From Bacteroidales bacterium (GTDB lineage: Bacteria > Bacteroidota > Bacteroidia > Bacteroidales > B18-G4), in the NCBI GenBank assembly GCA_030618905.1, contig JAUXCL010000112.1, positions 1 to 7,623 on the forward strand: a stretch of 7,623 nt of DNA, written 5' to 3'. A model generated the notes under the pieces. It had not been told where the DNA came from. It did no database searches and saw only the letters and a program-made list of their open reading frames with translations. A program made the position numbers and the translations under genes. Shown in pieces: positions 6,429 to 7,623 of the stretch. Numbering within the stretch: position 1 is the stretch's first letter; each line of letters opens with the position of its first letter.

Positions 6429-6782
6429 TTAGACTCTTTTTTCTTTAATCCTGGCTTTCTTACCTGTTAATCCTCTCAGGTAGAATATCCTTGCCCGGCG
6501 AACTACACCATGTTTGTTGATGGTGATCTTTTCAATGAATGGTGAGGCGGTAGGAAAGATCCTTTCAACACCCGTTCCGCCTGATATCTTTCTGACTGTA
6601 AAGGTTTCAGTTACTCCGCTTCCGGCACGCTGCAAAACCACGCCCTGGAAATTTTGTAACCTTTCTTTATTCCCTTCTTTGATCTTATATTGAACGGTAA
6701 TGGTATCGCCTGCTTTGAAAGCGGGGAGATCCTTTACCGTAACCTGGTCTTCAACAAACTGAAGTAATTCATTCTTGCTCAT
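6429..6782 (-). CDS. rplS: 50S ribosomal protein L19
   Basis: A 117-residue protein with the full L19 pattern: an N-terminal helix (MSKNELLQFVEDQ), FKAGDTITVQYKIKEGNKER (22-41), LQNFQGVVLQRAGSGVTETF (42-61) and a basic C-terminal part with GVERIFP, VVRRARIFYLRGLTGKKARI and KEKRV. L19 sits at the 30S-50S interface of the ribosome. The length is normal. It lies downstream of trmD on the same strand, the common trmD-rplS pairing. Here 161 bp separate them, and a good -7 box just upstream suggests rplS also has its own promoter. No Shine-Dalgarno sequence is evident. Confidence 0.97.
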   Translation of the reverse strand: MSKNELLQFVEDQVTVKDLPAFKAGDTITVQYKIKEGNKERLQNFQGVVLQRAGSGVTETFTVRKISGGTGVERIFPTASPFIEKITINKHGVVRRARIFYLRGLTGKKARIKEKRV

Positions 6783-6821
6783 CGTGCCTGTATATGTATC
6801 GAAAAATCTCTAAAACGGCTG

Positions 6822-6829
6822 CAAATATA
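6822..6829 (-). promoter_or_regulatory. candidate -7 box for rplS
   Basis: TATATTTG on the minus strand (6829-6822), followed by C, is an exact TAnnTTTG match. The 88 bp at 6783-6870 are very AT-rich (25 G/C by my count). The -33 position has only TTC, 20 bp upstream. Transcription would start near 6815, a leader of about 33 nt. This would let rplS be expressed independently of trmD. Confidence 0.5.
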
Positions 6830-6880
6830 CTGCTTTAATTTTAATAAATGAATTTTATGGAAAAAATTCCTAACCTCACT

Positions 6881-6942
6881 TCACGCCCCGCCCCTGGCGG
6901 GATGTCGTTCGGCTTCGCCTCTCTCCACTTCCCGCTTCCCGC
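6881..6942. other. GC-rich island with small hairpins between trmD and rplS
   Basis: By my count 44 of 62 bases are G or C, against about 28% in the adjoining 88 bp. It contains a 6-bp stem with a 3-nt loop at 6887-6901 (CCCGCC-CCT-GGCGGG) and a smaller GGC-TTC-GCC hairpin at about 6911-6919, then merges into the heptamer repeat. No T-tract follows either hairpin on the minus strand, so an intrinsic terminator is not supported. The composition suggests a dispersed repeat element inserted between the two genes. Confidence 0.5.
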
Positions 6943-6956
6943 TTCACTCTTCACTC
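6929..6956. repeat. heptameric tandem repeat overlapping the trmD stop codon
   Basis: Four 7-bp units: TTCCCGC twice (6929-6942), then TTCACTC twice (6943-6956). On the coding (minus) strand this reads as GAGTGAA and GCGGGAA units. The trmD stop codon (6944-6946) and the codons for its last residues (SEE) lie inside the array, so the repeat has shaped the 3' end of an essential gene. Confidence 0.75.
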
Positions 6957-7623
6957 AGCATCTCCGGTCTACGCTGTTTTGTTCTTTCGAGGGCTTTTTC
7001 GTATTGCCATTCCCTGATCAGTTTCTCGTTTCCTGATAGCAATACATCCGGTACTTTCAGGCCTTTGAACTCCCTTGGACGGGTATAGACGGGAGGGGAG
7101 AGTAGGTCGTCCTGGAATGAATCTGATAATGCGGAAGTTTCATCGCCAAGAACACCCGGGATGAGCCTGACAATCGTATCTGTTAAGATGATGGCTGCAT
7201 GTTCGCCTCCGGATAGCACATAATTGCCTATGGAAATTTCACGGCTGATATACAATTCCCGGATGCGCTCATCAATACCCTTATAATGCCCGCACAGGAG
7301 CATGATGTTTTGCCGCAGTGATAAGCTATTGGCCATGGCCTGGTCAAGTAGTTCCCCATCAGGAGAGAGGTAAATGATCTCATCATATGACCTTTCCGCT
7401 TTCAACTTCTCAATACACCTGGAAATGGGCTCAGCCATCATGACCATACCTGCACCGCCGCCATAAGCATAGTCGTCAATGCTTTTGTACTTGTTCGAAG
7501 AAAAATCACGGAGATTATGGTAATGGATTGTAAGAAGTTTCTTGTCAATGGATCGTTTGATGATGGAATGTGAAAAGGGTCCATCAAACATTTCTGGGAA
7601 GATCGTAATTATATCTATGCGCA
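6944..7623 (-). CDS. trmD: tRNA (guanine37-N1)-methyltransferase TrmD (first base of start codon outside the window)
   Basis: The frame runs off the right edge as TG-CGC-ATA-GAT, giving (M)RIDIITIFPEMFDGPF, the normal TrmD N terminus. Only the first base of the start codon is missing, and the protein is about 226 residues, normal length. Trefoil-knot SAM-site motifs are present: YGGGAGMVMM (54-63), LCGHYKGIDER (110-120) and SIGNYVLSGGE (131-141), followed by RLIPGVLG (153-160) and SFQDDLLSPPVYTRP (169-183). The Asp at ~172 aligns with the catalytic Asp169 of E. coli TrmD. The enzyme makes m1G37 in tRNA, which prevents +1 frameshifting, and is generally essential. The usual Asp in SIGDYVL is Asn here. 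An internal ATG at 7591 would remove the conserved first strand and is rejected. It is followed by rplS on the same strand. Confidence 0.95.
   Translation of the reverse strand, partial: RIDIITIFPEMFDGPFSHSIIKRSIDKKLLTIHYHNLRDFSSNKYKSIDDYAYGGGAGMVMMAEPISRCIEKLKAERSYDEIIYLSPDGELLDQAMANSLSLRQNIMLLCGHYKGIDERIRELYISREISIGNYVLSGGEHAAIILTDTIVRLIPGVLGDETSALSDSFQDDLLSPPVYTRPREFKGLKVPDVLLSGNEKLIREWQYEKALERTKQRRPEMLSEE

Noticed and set aside
6887..6901. Hairpin CCCGCC-CCT-GGCGGG as a rho-independent terminator for trmD
   Set aside because: On the trmD strand it is followed by GCGTGAAG and not by a T-rich tract. The stem is only 6 bp.
3781..6956. The repeat arrays as CRISPR or attachment sites
   Set aside because: Units are 7 bp with no spacers, there are no cas genes, and the three arrays differ in sequence, so they cannot be CRISPR repeats or a matching att pair.
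6848..7036. 62-codon plus-strand open frame
   Set aside because: It runs through the GC-rich repeat and antisense into trmD; low-complexity translation without features.

Overview
The window reads as a chromosomal segment from a member of the Bacteroidota, probably Bacteroidales or a close relative. The evidence is a secreted cysteine protease ending in a type IX secretion (T9SS) sorting domain, a GWxTD-domain lipoprotein, -7 boxes of the Bacteroidota TAnnTTTG type in front of several genes, and A-rich translation starts without strong Shine-Dalgarno sequences. Most genes are housekeeping. No CRISPR array, insertion sequence, tRNA or rRNA was seen.

Layout, left to right. On the minus strand at the left edge lie a secreted protein with two TonB C-terminal-like domains (269-1072) and, 19 bp downstream of it, the first 83 codons of a YfcE-type metallophosphoesterase (1-249, cut by the window edge). 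A short divergent control region (1073-1199) holds two facing candidate promoters, a small inverted repeat and an imperfect direct repeat. On the plus strand follow rmuC (1200-2540) and a GWxTD lipoprotein gene (2537-3778), which overlap by 4 bp. A minus-strand gene for a T9SS-exported papain-like protease (3804-5438) then interrupts the plus-strand run, which resumes with rlmB (5675-6412, probable TTG start). The right part is the minus-strand pair trmD (6944 to the right edge, lacking only the first base of its start codon) and rplS (6429-6782), the usual tRNA-methyltransferase and ribosomal-protein L19 pairing.

rlmB, rplS and trmD all serve translation (23S rRNA methylation, a large-subunit protein, tRNA m1G37). 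RmuC is linked to genome stability. The GWxTD protein and the double TonB-domain protein are envelope proteins without a firm role. The protease is the one clearly accessory-looking gene.

The most unusual feature is a set of three short tandem repeats, all with a 7-bp period but with different sequences, each at a gene boundary: 3781-3801 between two convergent stop codons, 5581-5606 upstream of rlmB, and 6929-6956 running across the trmD stop codon. The first two flank the protease gene. No previously undescribed multi-gene system is convincingly visible.
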